The notes: generated from the letters alone by a model not told the origin. Shown: positions 44,947-57,545, counted from the stretch's first letter. The stretch: 64,000 bases of DNA from Neocallimastix lanati (nom. inval.) (GCA_016946835.1 JACVTC010000071.1:415001-479000); one strand, 5' to 3'. Numbers and translations: made by a program.

Positions 44947-45598
44947 AAAATAAACTTATTATAAACACATAAATATTTTAAAAAATTATGTTAATTGCAA
45001 ATTGATAAACTTATTGTTATTGTGACTAGTGAAAATAGCATTAGAACATAGGAAATTAATGATTTCATAAAAATATGAAATTAATTGTGTATTATTAAAA
45101 ATTTATTATATTAAATAACTTTTATTTTATTACAATATTTATTATATTGTAAAACATTTTGTTATGTATATATTTTATTAAACTTTATATTTTATTATTG
45201 GATAACTTTATTATAAATTAGTACTGATATGGCAGTTAATCATACACCCATATTACTATATGGGGAAGACCAAAGTCTTCAGTCTATAAAAAAAAAAAAA
45301 TATTATAAATTAGTATAAATGTAAATTATTTTATGTAATTGTTAAATTGATAACTAATTATTATTAATAAATAAATAAAAATAAAAATATTAAAAGTGGT
45401 AGAGTTGCATTTCCCCAAATTGCAGGTTACACTTCGCCAGGTGGCGTAGTATTAAAATGTTGCATTTCGCTAAGTGGAGTATTGATATAAATAAATGAAT
45501 AAATAAATAAATATTAATTCAAAATAATTTTTTTAAATTTAATAATAAAGAAATAATAAAACTATTTCTTTATTATTTATTTTATTTTTTGTAAATTA
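44947..45598. other. Intergenic with transposon-terminus-like motifs
   Basis: AT-rich. At 45405-45477 three short blocks resemble the MULE-type terminus: TTGCATTTCCCCAAATTGC, TTACACTTCGCCAGGTGGC and TTGCATTTCGCTAAGTGG. At 45253-45271 CCCATATTACTATATGGG forms a 7-bp-stem hairpin. No gene is seen. Part of the stretch just after 44951 may be the rest of the LTR interrupted by the non-coding element. Confidence 0.5.
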
Positions 45599-45863
45599 GT
45601 TATTAAAAACTTTAATAATTATTTCTCTAAATTTTTGGATGTGGCTTTCTTTACCGCATCTTTAGAACGACATATTGGACAATTATCTAAATTCTTCTTT
45701 TGTATTTTAATTAAACACTTTAAACAGAATAATTAATGTTAATTCTTGACTTATTGGAGAGGTATATTTTTCTCCATCAGGAATAACACTTTATAAACCT
45801 TGAGTTAATTCATAGGTTAAACAGATACATATATTATCCTAAAGAAATCTGTACTAATAAATA
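45599..45863 (-). pseudogene. Truncated duplicate of the SPX-RING gene's RING exon
   Basis: About 265 bases align along their length with 51300-51592, the RING-coding part of the SPX-RING gene, in the same orientation. A deletion of about 30 bases removes the centre of the RING (the C-G-H and following Cys), and scattered substitutions add stops and change Cys codons. No start or other domain is attached. It is a dead gene fragment lying about 5.5 kb from its parent, next to transposon-terminus-like motifs. Confidence 0.85.
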
Positions 45864-46402
45864 TTTAAATATATATAAATAAAAAATTTAATCAGATCAT
45901 ATATAATTATTTTTTTCTAAGTATAGTTTATAAAATAAAGCAAAGAAGTAAATGAACTTTGAATTAATAATTAAACATAAAATAAAAAAAAATAAAAAAT
46001 TATAAATATATTTCATATATTAATCTTTTATTTCGTTTTCTTAATAGAAATTAATATTTTAGTGAAATAAATAAATTATTTGTAGAATTTTCAAAAATAT
46101 AATTATTTAAATTATTTAATTTTTATAAATTAAAAATATTAAATTATGGTTTTAGGTTTTAGTAAATTATATACATTTAATTAATATATGTATGTTGTTT
46201 TTTATATATACTACTAAAGATGTTTAAATTTATCCTTTTTATAAGTACATATAAAGTATTATAAAATATTAATATCATAAAAGTAAAAAAATATTTTCGT
46301 ATTTATTGTATTTATTTTTATTTTTAAATATATAAAAAAACTAACAAAAAAGTATATATATAAATAATTAAAATAGCTATGTAAATGTACTGTGGTAATA
46401 AT
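45864..46402. other. Intergenic 3' flank of the receptor gene
   Basis: AT-rich sequence without a supported gene. It presumably includes the 3' UTR of the minus-strand receptor that ends at 46403. Confidence 0.5.
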
Positions 46403-49400
46403 TTATGAATCTATAATATCCTTTTTTTGATTTGTAATATTTTTTGAATTTTTTATTAATTCTTTTTCTATTTCATTTATTGGTATTATTTCCTCTTGTG
46501 GAGATACATTCTTATTATTAAGTAATAGCGAATCTTCTAATTGAGAAAGTCCACTACTACTACTGGCTAATAAAATACTTTCTGAAGTTGAAATATTACT
46601 TTCCATGGATAATAATGCATTTCTCGACGATGATATGTCACTACTATTGCTCATAAAATTATTTTTTGATGGTAATGAACTTTTATTATTAATGATTCTA
46701 GTATTTTCTGATTTTGATAAATCATCATTCGCTCTTTCCAATAATGATATATCACTTTCTTCAATTAATATCATATTTTTTAAGGACGATATATCACTTT
46801 TATTTGAATTTGAAATAGTTAATGAAACTTTATTTGATACTTCTTCTGACTGCTTATTGGATTTATAATCTTTTCCTACTTTTATTCTACTATAACTAAT
46901 TGCAGAATGTATTCCAGAGTAATGATTTCTTGATAAATAAGTCCCGTTTCGGTTATTTCTTAATGAATGGATTCCAGTATTATATGAAATCGTTGATATA
47001 ATCACTTTATTATTGCGTTTATTTATAGGTACAATTTCGTTTCTATAATGAAAATCCAAAATCTTAAAATAACTTTTAGATATTATTTTATTTTTACTAT
47101 TATTATTTACATTATTGTCATTATTAAGAGATGTTATTAATTCATAATTATTACTAAATCTTCTTAAATAAGATGAAGTAGTATCAATTGAACTTTGAGG
47201 AATTTTTTCAATATAGTAATCATTAAAATCATTTAAAGATTTTTTATTCCATATAATTCTAATAACATATAATAATATGTAATTTGTATATACATATATT
47301 ATTATTAATGATTCACGGATTGTGAAAAAAGTAGTGTAACTCCTGATTTTAAGACATTCAAATATTAATAAAATAGTTGATAATAAAATGTTGAGAGAAT
47401 ACACTGCTGTGCATGAACGAATATCAAATATTGTTGATTTAAGATTCCATTCAGCAAATAAAAGAATACATGACCATAAAAAAATTAAAATCTTGTATGT
47501 AACCATAACTATCATTACTGTTTTAGAAAATAATCCACCTACTTTACATTTTTGAAAGTTTTTACTACTATCTATCGTTACTACTGTTTTAACAGTATAG
47601 GGCTGTATGAAAATTAATCCATTAATCAATATATCTAAAAAAATGAAAATAGAAAGGAATATATAACGATGAGATTTAGCCCATATGGAAATTTTATTTT
47701 CTTCAGGATAATTTGAGATTAATTTGTGAAAAATTGGAATATATACAATAGTGAAACTCATGAACTGAAGAAAAAACTTTAAATGACATCTTAAAGGTGT
47801 TACTCGTTCTAAATCCACAAAACTTGTATATATCAATAAAATATATCCTAAAAGTGATAAAATCCAAAAATCTTTTGAAAGGAAACTAAAATTATAATTA
47901 TACTTTTTAATAAATATAAATATAGATGATGAGAGAATGATAATTGATAATAATATGTATACTATTGCTATAATTTTTCCAGCGATTGAATCTTTGGAAC
48001 TTATAGATATATAATATATTCTAGTAATATCATCAATTTTTCTTAACATTTTAGCTGGATCAACTATATCGTTTCCATATAAATATTTAAATATATAATA
48101 TCTAAATCTTTCGGAATATTTATTATAGTCGTTTGTCTTTGAAGTTGGTCTAACTATTGGCTGTGCATTTTTATATATTTCACATAATTCTTCTTTATTT
48201 TTACAAACTTCATATTCATTATATAAACTATTGATTCCAGAAAAACAATTATGTTCAGTAATTAATCTTCTTTGAATTTCTTTTGAAGTTATATACATCA
48301 CAGCTTTAACGACATCTTCTTCTTTTTCCTTCATAAGATAACTATTTATACCTATATTATATCCTCCAACAATAGTGGATGAAATTCCATTTTTATGTCC
48401 TGGGAGAATTGTTGCTTTGTATACTTTATTTACAGGAAGATTTAAATAATTAAATTTAAGAAATAATCCAGTTCCATTTAATAAATCAGAAAAAGTATTT
48501 TCTAAATTTTGAAAAATATAATCTATAAATAAATAAATAAATAAAAAATAAATAATATAAATTAAAATAAAAATTAATCATATTATAATAAAAAAAAATT
48601 ATTAATATATATAATCTTTTTAATTTATTATTATTATTATTATTTATTGAAATAATAATTGTTATTAATTTTTTTCCTAATTATTAAAATTTATATATAT
48701 TAAACCTGATGATAATTCATTTTTCAATTTTTTCATCATTTTTAGTGCATTTACTGCATTTGGACTATTTAAATCAGGAAAAGGATCGTTAATTGCATCC
48801 CTATAAGAATGTAAAAATTCATATATAGTAACTGATCCTACTTCATTATCTATATATACATATAATAATATTGATTGATTAATTATTATTATTTTATTAA
48901 TTATTAAAGAAAATTTTAAATATTTTAAAAATATTTAAGTATTTGATATTCAAATAATTAAAATATACCTGCAAATAAACCGTTAAATATAACAATGTTT
49001 GTATTATTTTTAATTTTCTCTTGTTTTAAAATATATTTTCCTGTTTCTAATAATTCATCCCATGTTTTTGGTATTTCTTTATTATATTTATTCAATAATT
49101 CTATATTGCTATATAGAGCGGAATAATTAATAATAACTGGCTATTATATATATGTTATATTAAAGAGTTATATTATTATAAAATATATATATATATTTTT
49201 TTTGAAATAAAAAAATAATAATAATTAATAAATTTACCAATCCAACTAATTTATTATTATATGAATAAGATTCATAATTTTCAATACTTTTGTATAAATT
49301 AATATGCTCTTTAGGTAACAGTTTATTTAAATCAAGAAAATAAGGCTCAAATTTTGGTGTATAGATATTGTCATAAAAATATATATCATATTTATTTGAT

Positions 49401-49859
49401 TTTTTTTGTAAAAATGAATCTATTAAAGAAAAAAATTCATCTCTATTTACAGTTGAATTTTTAGGAGTCAATAAATTTAAATTTAATGTAATATTTAAAT
49501 TATTTTTTATTGAATAATCATTAAAATAATTTATTAAATATGAATATATTTGAATTTCTTCGACTACACTAAAGGCCAACGCGTTTAATACGGTTGCTTT
49601 TACCGTTTCAAATAACACTAATGTTTAATAATGTATTTGGTAATATATTATTAAAATATATATATATATAAATAAGAAGTAATAAATAATAATAAGAATA
49701 AATATAAATAAATAGAATAATAGAATAAAGCATTTAAAAATGTTAATAATTATTTTTTTTTATTAAATATATATATATGGATAAATTTATAAAACTTTTA
49801 TGTTATTTACATATAGAACAAAAAATATATATTAAAAATAATTTATTGATTGAATTCAT
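46403..49859 (-). CDS. Solute-binding-domain / class C seven-transmembrane receptor
   Basis: Predicted as complement(join(46403..48522, 48706..48849, 48969..49140, 49238..49617, 49811..49859)), 2865 nt, 954 residues, every junction GT..AG with matching phase. Exon 1 (MNSINKLFLIYIFCSI) plus the start of exon 2 forms a signal peptide. Residues about 25-330 read as a bacterial-type extracellular solute-binding domain (NLNLLTPKNST, YDIYFYDNIYTPKFEPYFLD, IPKTWDELLETGKYI, DLNSPNAVNALKMMKKLKN). Seven hydrophobic helices follow, from about residue 429 to 676, with Cys at the start of TM3 (PLRCHLKFF) and in the second extracellular loop (FQKCKVGG), the class C disulfide pair. The last 280 residues are a Ser/Asn-rich cytoplasmic tail. 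Families of this build are known from anaerobic fungi; the ligand is unknown, with sugars or peptides plausible. Exon 1 is the least certain part. Confidence 0.85.
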
Positions 49860-50864
49860 TGTTATACGTATTTCGTCTTTCTTATGTATTATAAAAATTT
49901 TTAAGACCGAAATTTAAAATTCATACTTCGATTTAAAAGTCATAATTAAGATAGATTATATAGAGAGGAAAAATTTTTTATTATTTTTTAAAAAAAAGAA
50001 AAAACTATATTAAAAATTTTCAATTGAATCAATCTAAAATTTAATTTATTAAATTCATTTTAAAATTACATAAAGTTTATGTTTATGGTTTTAAAATAAA
50101 TAAATTACAGATAAATTATTTGATATTAAATAAAATTTGATGTGTAATTTATTGAAGTTAAAAATTAAAATAAAAATTTATAGTTTTTTTAAAAAAAAAA
50201 AATTAGTCATTTAAATATGTATAAATATTTTTTAAAATTGAAAGATAAATTTAATTTATAAAAAAGAAAAAAAAAATTTTTTTTTCTATATGAACGAAAT
50301 TCAAACAATATTTTAAAATAATATTTAGTCATATGATTTTTTTTTTATTTTTTGCTTTTTATAGAAATATATATTTAGGTTTTATTTATTTTACATGTTT
50401 ATTTAATAGAATATTAAAAAATACATTGTTTTTATTAAAATTATAATTAATATATTTATTTTCATAGATTTATATGACATAAATTTTCTTAATATTCATT
50501 TTATTTATATGAATAAAAAAAATAAATAAGAATAAAATTAATATATTAAATTTTATATATAACATTTATATAATTCATATTTTAAAAATATATTTTGTAT
50601 AATTTTTATTGAAAATTAATTATAGCATATTTATATTATAATAAATCTAATGTATATTTTTATTTATTTTGTTTTATTATTTCTTCTATGATAAGAAAAA
50701 AAGTTTATGTTTAACAGAAACAAAATATTAAAAAAGGTATTGAAATAGAATAAAAAAAAAAGTTCATGTAAAATATTTAAATTATTATTAAAATTATTAA
50801 TTAATAATATTCTCCAAAAAAAAAAACTAAATGAAAATTTAAGTATTAAATATAGTACATAAAA

Positions 50865-50905
<41 letters not shown>

Positions 50906-51112
50906 TTTGTTTTTTTATTGCCTTTCATTATGATAGTGTTATTAATTATATTAATTATACATTAAATCAATTAATCATTTATTATATATATTAAATATAT
51001 AAATTTTTTTTATAAAAAAATTTTTTATATACAATTAAATTATATGTACAGTAAGGTTAGGTGATATAATATATATATCTTTTGATTATTTAAATGATAT
51101 TAACAATGTATA

Positions 51113-51155
<43 letters not shown>
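49860..51155. other. Intergenic between receptor and SPX-RING genes
   Basis: Extremely AT-rich with T and A homopolymers (about 50869-50903 and 51120-51157) and no gene. The part near 49860-50050 is the presumed promoter of the receptor. The right end is the 3' UTR of the SPX-RING gene. Confidence 0.55.
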
Positions 51156-51160
<5 letters not shown>

Positions 51161-52081
51161 TAATGGTACATGATTCTTCTTCTTCATTATTTTTTAAACT
51201 AGCAGGTTGAGCTTCCATTTCTTTAGCATCTTCTATTTCTTGTTGATGATTAATTTCTTTAATTTGTTTCTTTCTTATTCTAATTTCTTTTGGGAAATCT
51301 GTTATTAAAGTATTTAATAATTTTTTATCTAAATTTTTGGATGTGGCATTCTTTACTGCATCTTTAGACCGACATACTGGACAGTTGTCTAAATTCTTCT
51401 TTTGTGCTTTAATTAAACATTTTAAACAGAATAAATGACCACAATCTAAACGAATGGGTTTATACGCTAATTCTTGACATATTGGACAGGCATATTTTTC
51501 TGCATCAGGAATAACACTTAATAAATCTTGAGTTAATTCATAAGTTAAACGTTTACACATATTATCCGAAAAGAAATCTGTGCTAATAAATGCTGGTAGT
51601 CCTTCACATGCACTTAATTTAGTGTCTTTATCATGCTCCTTCAATACCATAAAGATAGCGGTTTGATTAATTTCATAAAATTGTTTAAGAGTAATTGCAT
51701 CCTGATTTAATTTAAGAAATTGTTCAAAGACAATGAGGGAATCTTCCATCTTAAATTTTTTAGTAAAGTTTTCCGCTTTAATTTTAAAAATTTCTAATTT
51801 ATCATTAGCTTGTTGCCAAGTATTAACCTTACCATTATGCGTCCAAATATCAACTACTTTATAGAGCTTATTAATCGAACGCCATGGATAGGTATCTAAT
51901 TTACCAGGTGCAGAAACTTCTTTAAGCAAATTTTTTGTGATTTTAATGTTACAATCAAATAAATTTTTACAATCTTTTTCAAAAAGAGTTAAATTTTTGA
52001 AAATAGAAACTATCTTATTAAGAAAAGCAGTATCAGACTCTAAACTAATTTCAACTCTTTTTTCCTTATTATCACAAAAAC

Positions 52082-52127
<46 letters not shown>

Positions 52128-54669
52128 TTTATTAGTTATTTCTTGTAATTGATTGGAAGTTTCACAGTCATATTCGTTTATTTGATCTACAAAAGATACT
52201 GAGCTTTTGCTACGTCTATTATTTTTTTTACTTATACTATTTGATTTTTTAAAAGGGTTTTTAAAATAATATGAGAAGGAATGTGATCTAGTATTTCTAA
52301 TATATAAGGCATTATCATGAAAGCCATCAATACTTACACTATGCCTTTTAAATATTTTATTAGCTTTATTATGTTCTTCCCCAACAACATCTTGATTGAC
52401 ATAAGCTTTAATGTTATCATTTGATTTACTTGATTTTTTGAAAAGATTTAATAAACTTGGTCTTCTTTTGGCTTTTGGAACTTGTTGTTGTGAATCAGTA
52501 ATGTTTAAAGTAGCTGTAGAAGAACTCTGAGAATAAGGAAATTTAGTAATATCTGAAAAATTGGGTTCACTTTTACTTCTAATATTTTTTAAATTATGAT
52601 TTTCATGACTAAACATGGTGATATTATCTATACTCTTTTCTGGTTCAATTATTTTAAGCACTTTTACTTCTGGTGAATTTTTATTTGTATCAATTGATGA
52701 ATTAGAAAATTGATTATATATTTTATCATTTGAATTTTCATTGGGATCTATGGTTTCTGGTTCTTCCACATTTCGAATATCTTTACTAAGTTCATTAAAT
52801 TCATCTTTTGATTCAAGTGAGAATGTATAGTATGAATAGATTGGTATTTCCCAGTAATGTTGAGTATTTATTTCTGGAAGAAGAGAATCATGACTACTCA
52901 TAGAGGAGGGTTGATAGAACGATGACTGAACTGAAGAAGATTGTGATAATTTTCCATCATTACTAATAAAACTACTATCTTTACGAAAACTTGGATGTTT
53001 CTTACAATTAAATAATGATTTGAATTTTTCTTTGGTAATACCTTCATCACAATTAAATTCGGATAATCTTTTTTGAATAATAGAGGCTCGTTTTTGGATC
53101 ATTTCTTCATTATCACCCATCACAGCAATTGGATCTGGTTCGATTTCTTTTTCTTTTGGAATTATTTCTTGAGAAGAAGTACTTGGTAACACAATTTGTA
53201 CTTTTAAATATTTATAAAAAAATGAATAAATGAATAGAAAAAAAATATATATATATATATAATGTTATTAATAAATAAATCATATATATAGATGTTAAAA
53301 TAATAATTTCTCTTTGCATTATTATTTATTTATTTATTTATTTATTATTATTATTTATTATTACTTTTATTTATTTATTTATTAATTAGTTATTTATTAT
53401 TTGTGTTTAAGTATTTAAAAATTTTCATTATATATTAATTAACTTACCATCGTCATCGAATATTTCATTACAATCATATTCTTCATTTTCTTCTGTATTA
53501 AGGGAAGAGGAAGAGTATTGAGAAGTATAGGAACTATTTTTTCTTTCTAAAATTTCATTAGAGTCATCACAATGAGTTTTACCTAACATATGTTCATTAA
53601 ATTTTATATCTACTGGGCTTTGCATTAATCTTAAACCTTCAATATCTGTCTGATTCATATCATGACTTGAATCTTGATGAGATTCCACTTTGGAAGCTTT
53701 ATTATTGATAATTTCATCTAATGGAACTGCTGCTATATCTTCTAATGAATTATTAGATGTTTTTTTAATCTTTAAGCTTTCTTTTAATTGTTTAAGATGT
53801 TCAGTATTAATCTTTTCTTTCTTAATTTCGTCACTATCATCATCATTATCAAAAGAAATTGTAATATCTTCAATTTTTGTATTATCATTTTCATTTCTAT
53901 TATCATTTTCATTTCTATTATCATTTTCATTTTCATTTGTATTTGCATTTTCATCATGTTCAAAAAGTTCGGTATTTTGACTAGTAATTTCATCTAATAG
54001 CTTCTGAACATCAATATCCTGTGGATCAACTTTACTAACTGTAATAATTAAATTAGACTGTAACTGTTTAGTACCATCATCTTTTTCGATTTCTTTTAAA
54101 GCATAAAAAATTTGATAATATTTTAAAGAAAGACCATTAATAATTTCTTCTTTATTTTTCACATGATTAATAAATTTTACTAATTTAACTTGACTCTTTT
54201 TTAATTCTTTCTCTAAATTATCCTTAAAATTGTAATAAAAGTCTTTTTCATAAACAGAAGTAATTGAACTGTCATCATGAGGTATTTGATCTTTATATTT
54301 TATAGTGTCATTTCCTTCTTCTTCTTCTTTAAGCTTTAAATTTTTTTCATTTTTAATATCAATATTTGTATTAACCTCATTATAGGATGAAATAATATTC
54401 TCATCATCAAAAATTTCAACCAAAGTATTACCTTCTTTAACAACTTTATTCTTTTTAAATATTTCTCTAATATGATTATCGATATTTGTTTTCATACCAT
54501 TTTCCATTATAAGATGACTATGGCACTGAAGATCATATATACCTGTTTTATTTAAACTTTCAACAACTTCATGAAAATCATTCTTTAATGTTTTATAATC
54601 AATAATATTATCTTTATATTGGGAAGGTAAATTATTTTTTAATTTTTCAAGTGTTTCTGAGAATAACAT
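51156..54669 (-). CDS. SPX-RING E3 ubiquitin-ligase-like protein with CaaX-like end
   Basis: Predicted as complement(join(51156..53200, 53448..54669)), 3267 nt, 1088 residues. The 247-bp intron has GTAAGT and AAAAG ends and preserves phase. The N-terminus (MLFSETLEKLKNNLPSQYKD then IIDYKTLKNDF) is the first helix block of an SPX domain, which binds inositol pyrophosphates. The expected later SPX helices appear only around residues 800-880 (LNKIVSIFKNLTLFEKDCKN, FMVLKEHDKDTKL), after several hundred Ser/Asn-rich residues and an Asn run. A C3HC4 RING follows at about 979-1018 (CPIC, CGH, CLKC, CPVC). SPX plus RING resembles plant NLA/BAH1 and fungal RING-14 proteins, ubiquitin ligases tied to phosphate status. 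The last four residues, CTIM, fit a farnesylation CaaX motif. A broken copy of the RING exon lies at 45599-45863. Confidence 0.87.
52081..52126 (-). repeat. Poly-Asn (AAT) trinucleotide run in the SPX-RING gene
   Basis: About 15 tandem AAT/ATT triplets encode an Asn run inside the insertion that separates the two SPX parts. It is length-variable by nature. Confidence 0.85.
53201..53447 (-). other. Intron of the SPX-RING gene
   Basis: 247 bp with consensus GTAAGT donor and AG acceptor, strongly AT-rich, containing an ATTT-type microsatellite (about 53325-53345). Splicing joins two frames in phase; without it the first exon meets a stop within six codons. Confidence 0.8.
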
Positions 54670-54962
54670 ATTGAATTATTGTTTTTATTATTTTTTTTTA
54701 TTATTATATATATAACTATACAAAATTTATTTTATTCAAAATTTATTTATATTGTTTAAAATTATTAAATAACTATTTTAGTTATTATACATATATAAAT
54801 AAATGTGATTAAATTATATATATTTATTAAATAATAAATTAGTAATAAATTATAAATAACTTTTATTTAAAATTGATTTTTTGAAATCATTTGATTATAG
54901 GATTAATATAAATATAAATATAATTATAATATTATATAGAGAATTAATATGTTAAATATACA

Positions 54963-54994
<32 letters not shown>

Positions 54995-56689
54995 GGCTTA
55001 AAAAATAGTATTAATTTTTATTTTTATAAGAACGTTTTTCAAAGAGACTAAATAATATAAAATACATAATTTAGATAAATTTTTAAAATTATTTTCTAGT
55101 GTAAAATAAATTTCTTTTTACATTTAGAATCACAGTTATTATTAAAAACAATTATATATTTTGAATAATTTATTTCTTTTTAATTCATTTTCCTAAAACT
55201 ATGTATTAAGAATTATAGTAATTAGTAAAAATAATTGAAATGAATTTCCTTTTAAAGTAAAATAAGTACTTTCATAAAATATATATGTACTGATTTAATT
55301 CTTATTTCATATTTGTTTACAAACAATTTAACCAAGAAATATGATAATTAATTATCATATAATAAAAAAAATAAATTTGATATTAATAATAATAATAATA
55401 TTTATATATAAATATGATATTGATGTTAACAATCGTTATTAATAAGTTTATATTTGTTGGTTAATTTATTTGGTATAAATATAGTTGTTTTTCTCAAAAA
55501 TTGTTTATTCTTATTTTTCAAGTTTGAAAAAAGTTTTTATATTTACTTATATATCAAATAAAAAAATTAACAAATAAAGCAAAAAATAAATGGTTAAATT
55601 CTCATATTTTTATATATACAGTTCTATATTAACAAAATATAAAAATTCCAGCTCAGTTAAATGTAAGAATCATTTAATTTATATATATTATAAAATATAT
55701 TAATAAAAAAGGATTATGATTAACTTTTTTCAAAAAAAAATATTTTATTATTTTTTTCTATTATATATACAATTCTATATTAACAATATACAAAAATTCT
55801 AGTTCAGTTTAATGTAAGAAACATTTAATTTATATTAATTATATATAAAAAAAAAAAAAAAAATTTAATTAAATAGAATTACAATAGAATATATATATAT
55901 ATTTTTTAATTTTGAACTCTTATTACAAAATATTTGTTTTATATATTATTATTAATTGTCTAATATTATTTTATAAAATTCATAGTCATAGAACAATGAA
56001 TAAATTATATAAAAATTTATAAATTTATATAATTTATTATTTATTGTTTATTATTTTTAAATTTTTAAAAATTACTTTTCTTAATATGTTAACTTTTTCA
56101 ATTCTATTTATTTATAAATGATTATTAATTATTTGTAATTATATTAAAGAAACTAGTTTAATATATTTCTATATATTAATAATATACTATTTAATATATA
56201 TTTTTATTGAAAATATATATATTATATAATTTAATTTCCTATTACATAAAATTTTAAAATTATAACTTTATTTTTTATTATTAAATAAAATATAATTAAT
56301 TTTTGCTAATTTTCACTTTTAGGCTTCTTAATATGCAAATGGATAATTTAATCATTTAAGTATCTTGAGAAATATTAGTCTTATCATGTAAATTTCTATT
56401 TTCGTTTTCTTCTTTTTAATATTTTTAAATCTTCTTTTCTATTAAATCAATCTTAATTTCTAAGTGATATCCTAGAAAAATTTTTCATGTTACGTGTGAT
56501 TATCCTCTTTAAGTTGGATATATATTATTGTATATTTTAATACATGATATTTATATATTCTATTTTTCTTTTCTTTTCTCTGTCTACAAGTATTTATAGT
56601 TTTGAGTTTTGAATTAAATGTATAGTAATTTAAATGGATATTTTATAAAATATAAGGAGTAATTCTTTATATTTAATAAATTTTGAAAA
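54670..56689. other. Intergenic 5' flank of the SPX-RING gene
   Basis: Two kilobases of AT-rich sequence with no gene. It contains a direct duplication of about 85 bases (55618-55700 and 55765-55845), each copy reading TTCTATATTAACAA.ATA and later CAGTT.AATGTAAGAA.CATT. Confidence 0.5.
55618..55845. repeat. Direct duplication of ~85 bp
   Basis: Two diverged copies about 147 bases apart share TTCTATATTAACA, AAAATTC.AG.TCAGTT.AATGTAAGAA and CATTTAATTTATAT. No gene is associated. Confidence 0.6.
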
Positions 56690-57545
56690 TTCTAAAATAT
56701 AATATGAGGTTGCAAAATCATTATAGATGCTAACATAATGAATATTTTTAAAAGTGGAACATGTAAAGGTTTAGTAATTTCATCTGAATCAATGTTATCT
56801 ACTTCATTATTATAATAACGGTGATCATTATTTAGTTCGTTATAACATCAACTTTCATAATAATGGTAATGATTTTCCGTATAATCATTAATACTATCGT
56901 AAAGATTATTTATTGTATAGTTTTTTCTTGTAATTACTAATTTGTAGGTTATTACTTTCGAATACATTATCTAAAATAGCATAAATTACAGGTTTACCAA
57001 AGCAAGTAACTTCATATATCGAATTCTCAAGGTTTCTCTTAATTTTCTTTGGATTACTATTGAACATTCATATGTTTCAACAATTAAGTCTGCCGTTCGT
57101 TCTATCATTTTATTAAATGTTTTATTGTTAACTGCTAAAGTATCTGCCCATCCTTTAATAATACTTTCAGCAATAGATGTGAAAAGCGTTACTGCAAATA
57201 TTTTTCATTTTTTAGAGTAAAAACATCGTCTTTCTTAGGGTTTATATAACCAACTACATACGAACAGAATTTAACGAATTCATGATAATTGTGACAAAAG
57301 AAATGATAATTATCACATTCTTCAGTAAAACATTAATTAGCTTCAGATTCCGGATTGTCCTTATAATAACCTGATAATTCTTTTATAAATTTTACAACAT
57401 CATCTGCAGTTTTATCTGTTACACCATTATATTCGTTTCCAAGAAGATTCCAGTTCCAACCAGGTTCGAAGTCTTTATCATATATCCTTCGATGATAACC
57501 ATTGTTGTCAAATTCTAAAAGTTTCCTATTAATATTCCTCTTGCA
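56690..57545 (-). pseudogene. Decayed gene of unknown family with C-terminal membrane segment
   Basis: Minus-strand translation gives long stretches of normal protein in alternating frames. The block near 57390-57540 reads LLEFDNNGYHRRIYDKDFEP and WNWNLLGNEYNGVTDKTADD. The block near 57250-57330 reads CDNYHFFCHNYHEFVKFCSY. The block near 57080-57210 reads FTSIAESIIKGWADTLAVNN. A tail near 56700-56900 contains an Asn/Tyr-rich segment and the hydrophobic PLHVPLLKIFIMLASIMI. At least one stop (near 57330) and three shifts break it. I recognise no family. The possible C-terminal membrane anchor and preserved Cys/His suggest a secreted or membrane protein. It ends within 30 bases of the MULE terminus motifs at 57556. 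Confidence 0.55.

Noticed and set aside
45240-45300. Hairpin CCCATATTACTATATGGG as a transcription terminator or RNA element
   Set aside because: Short stem in a eukaryotic intergenic region with no neighbouring gene end; no further support.
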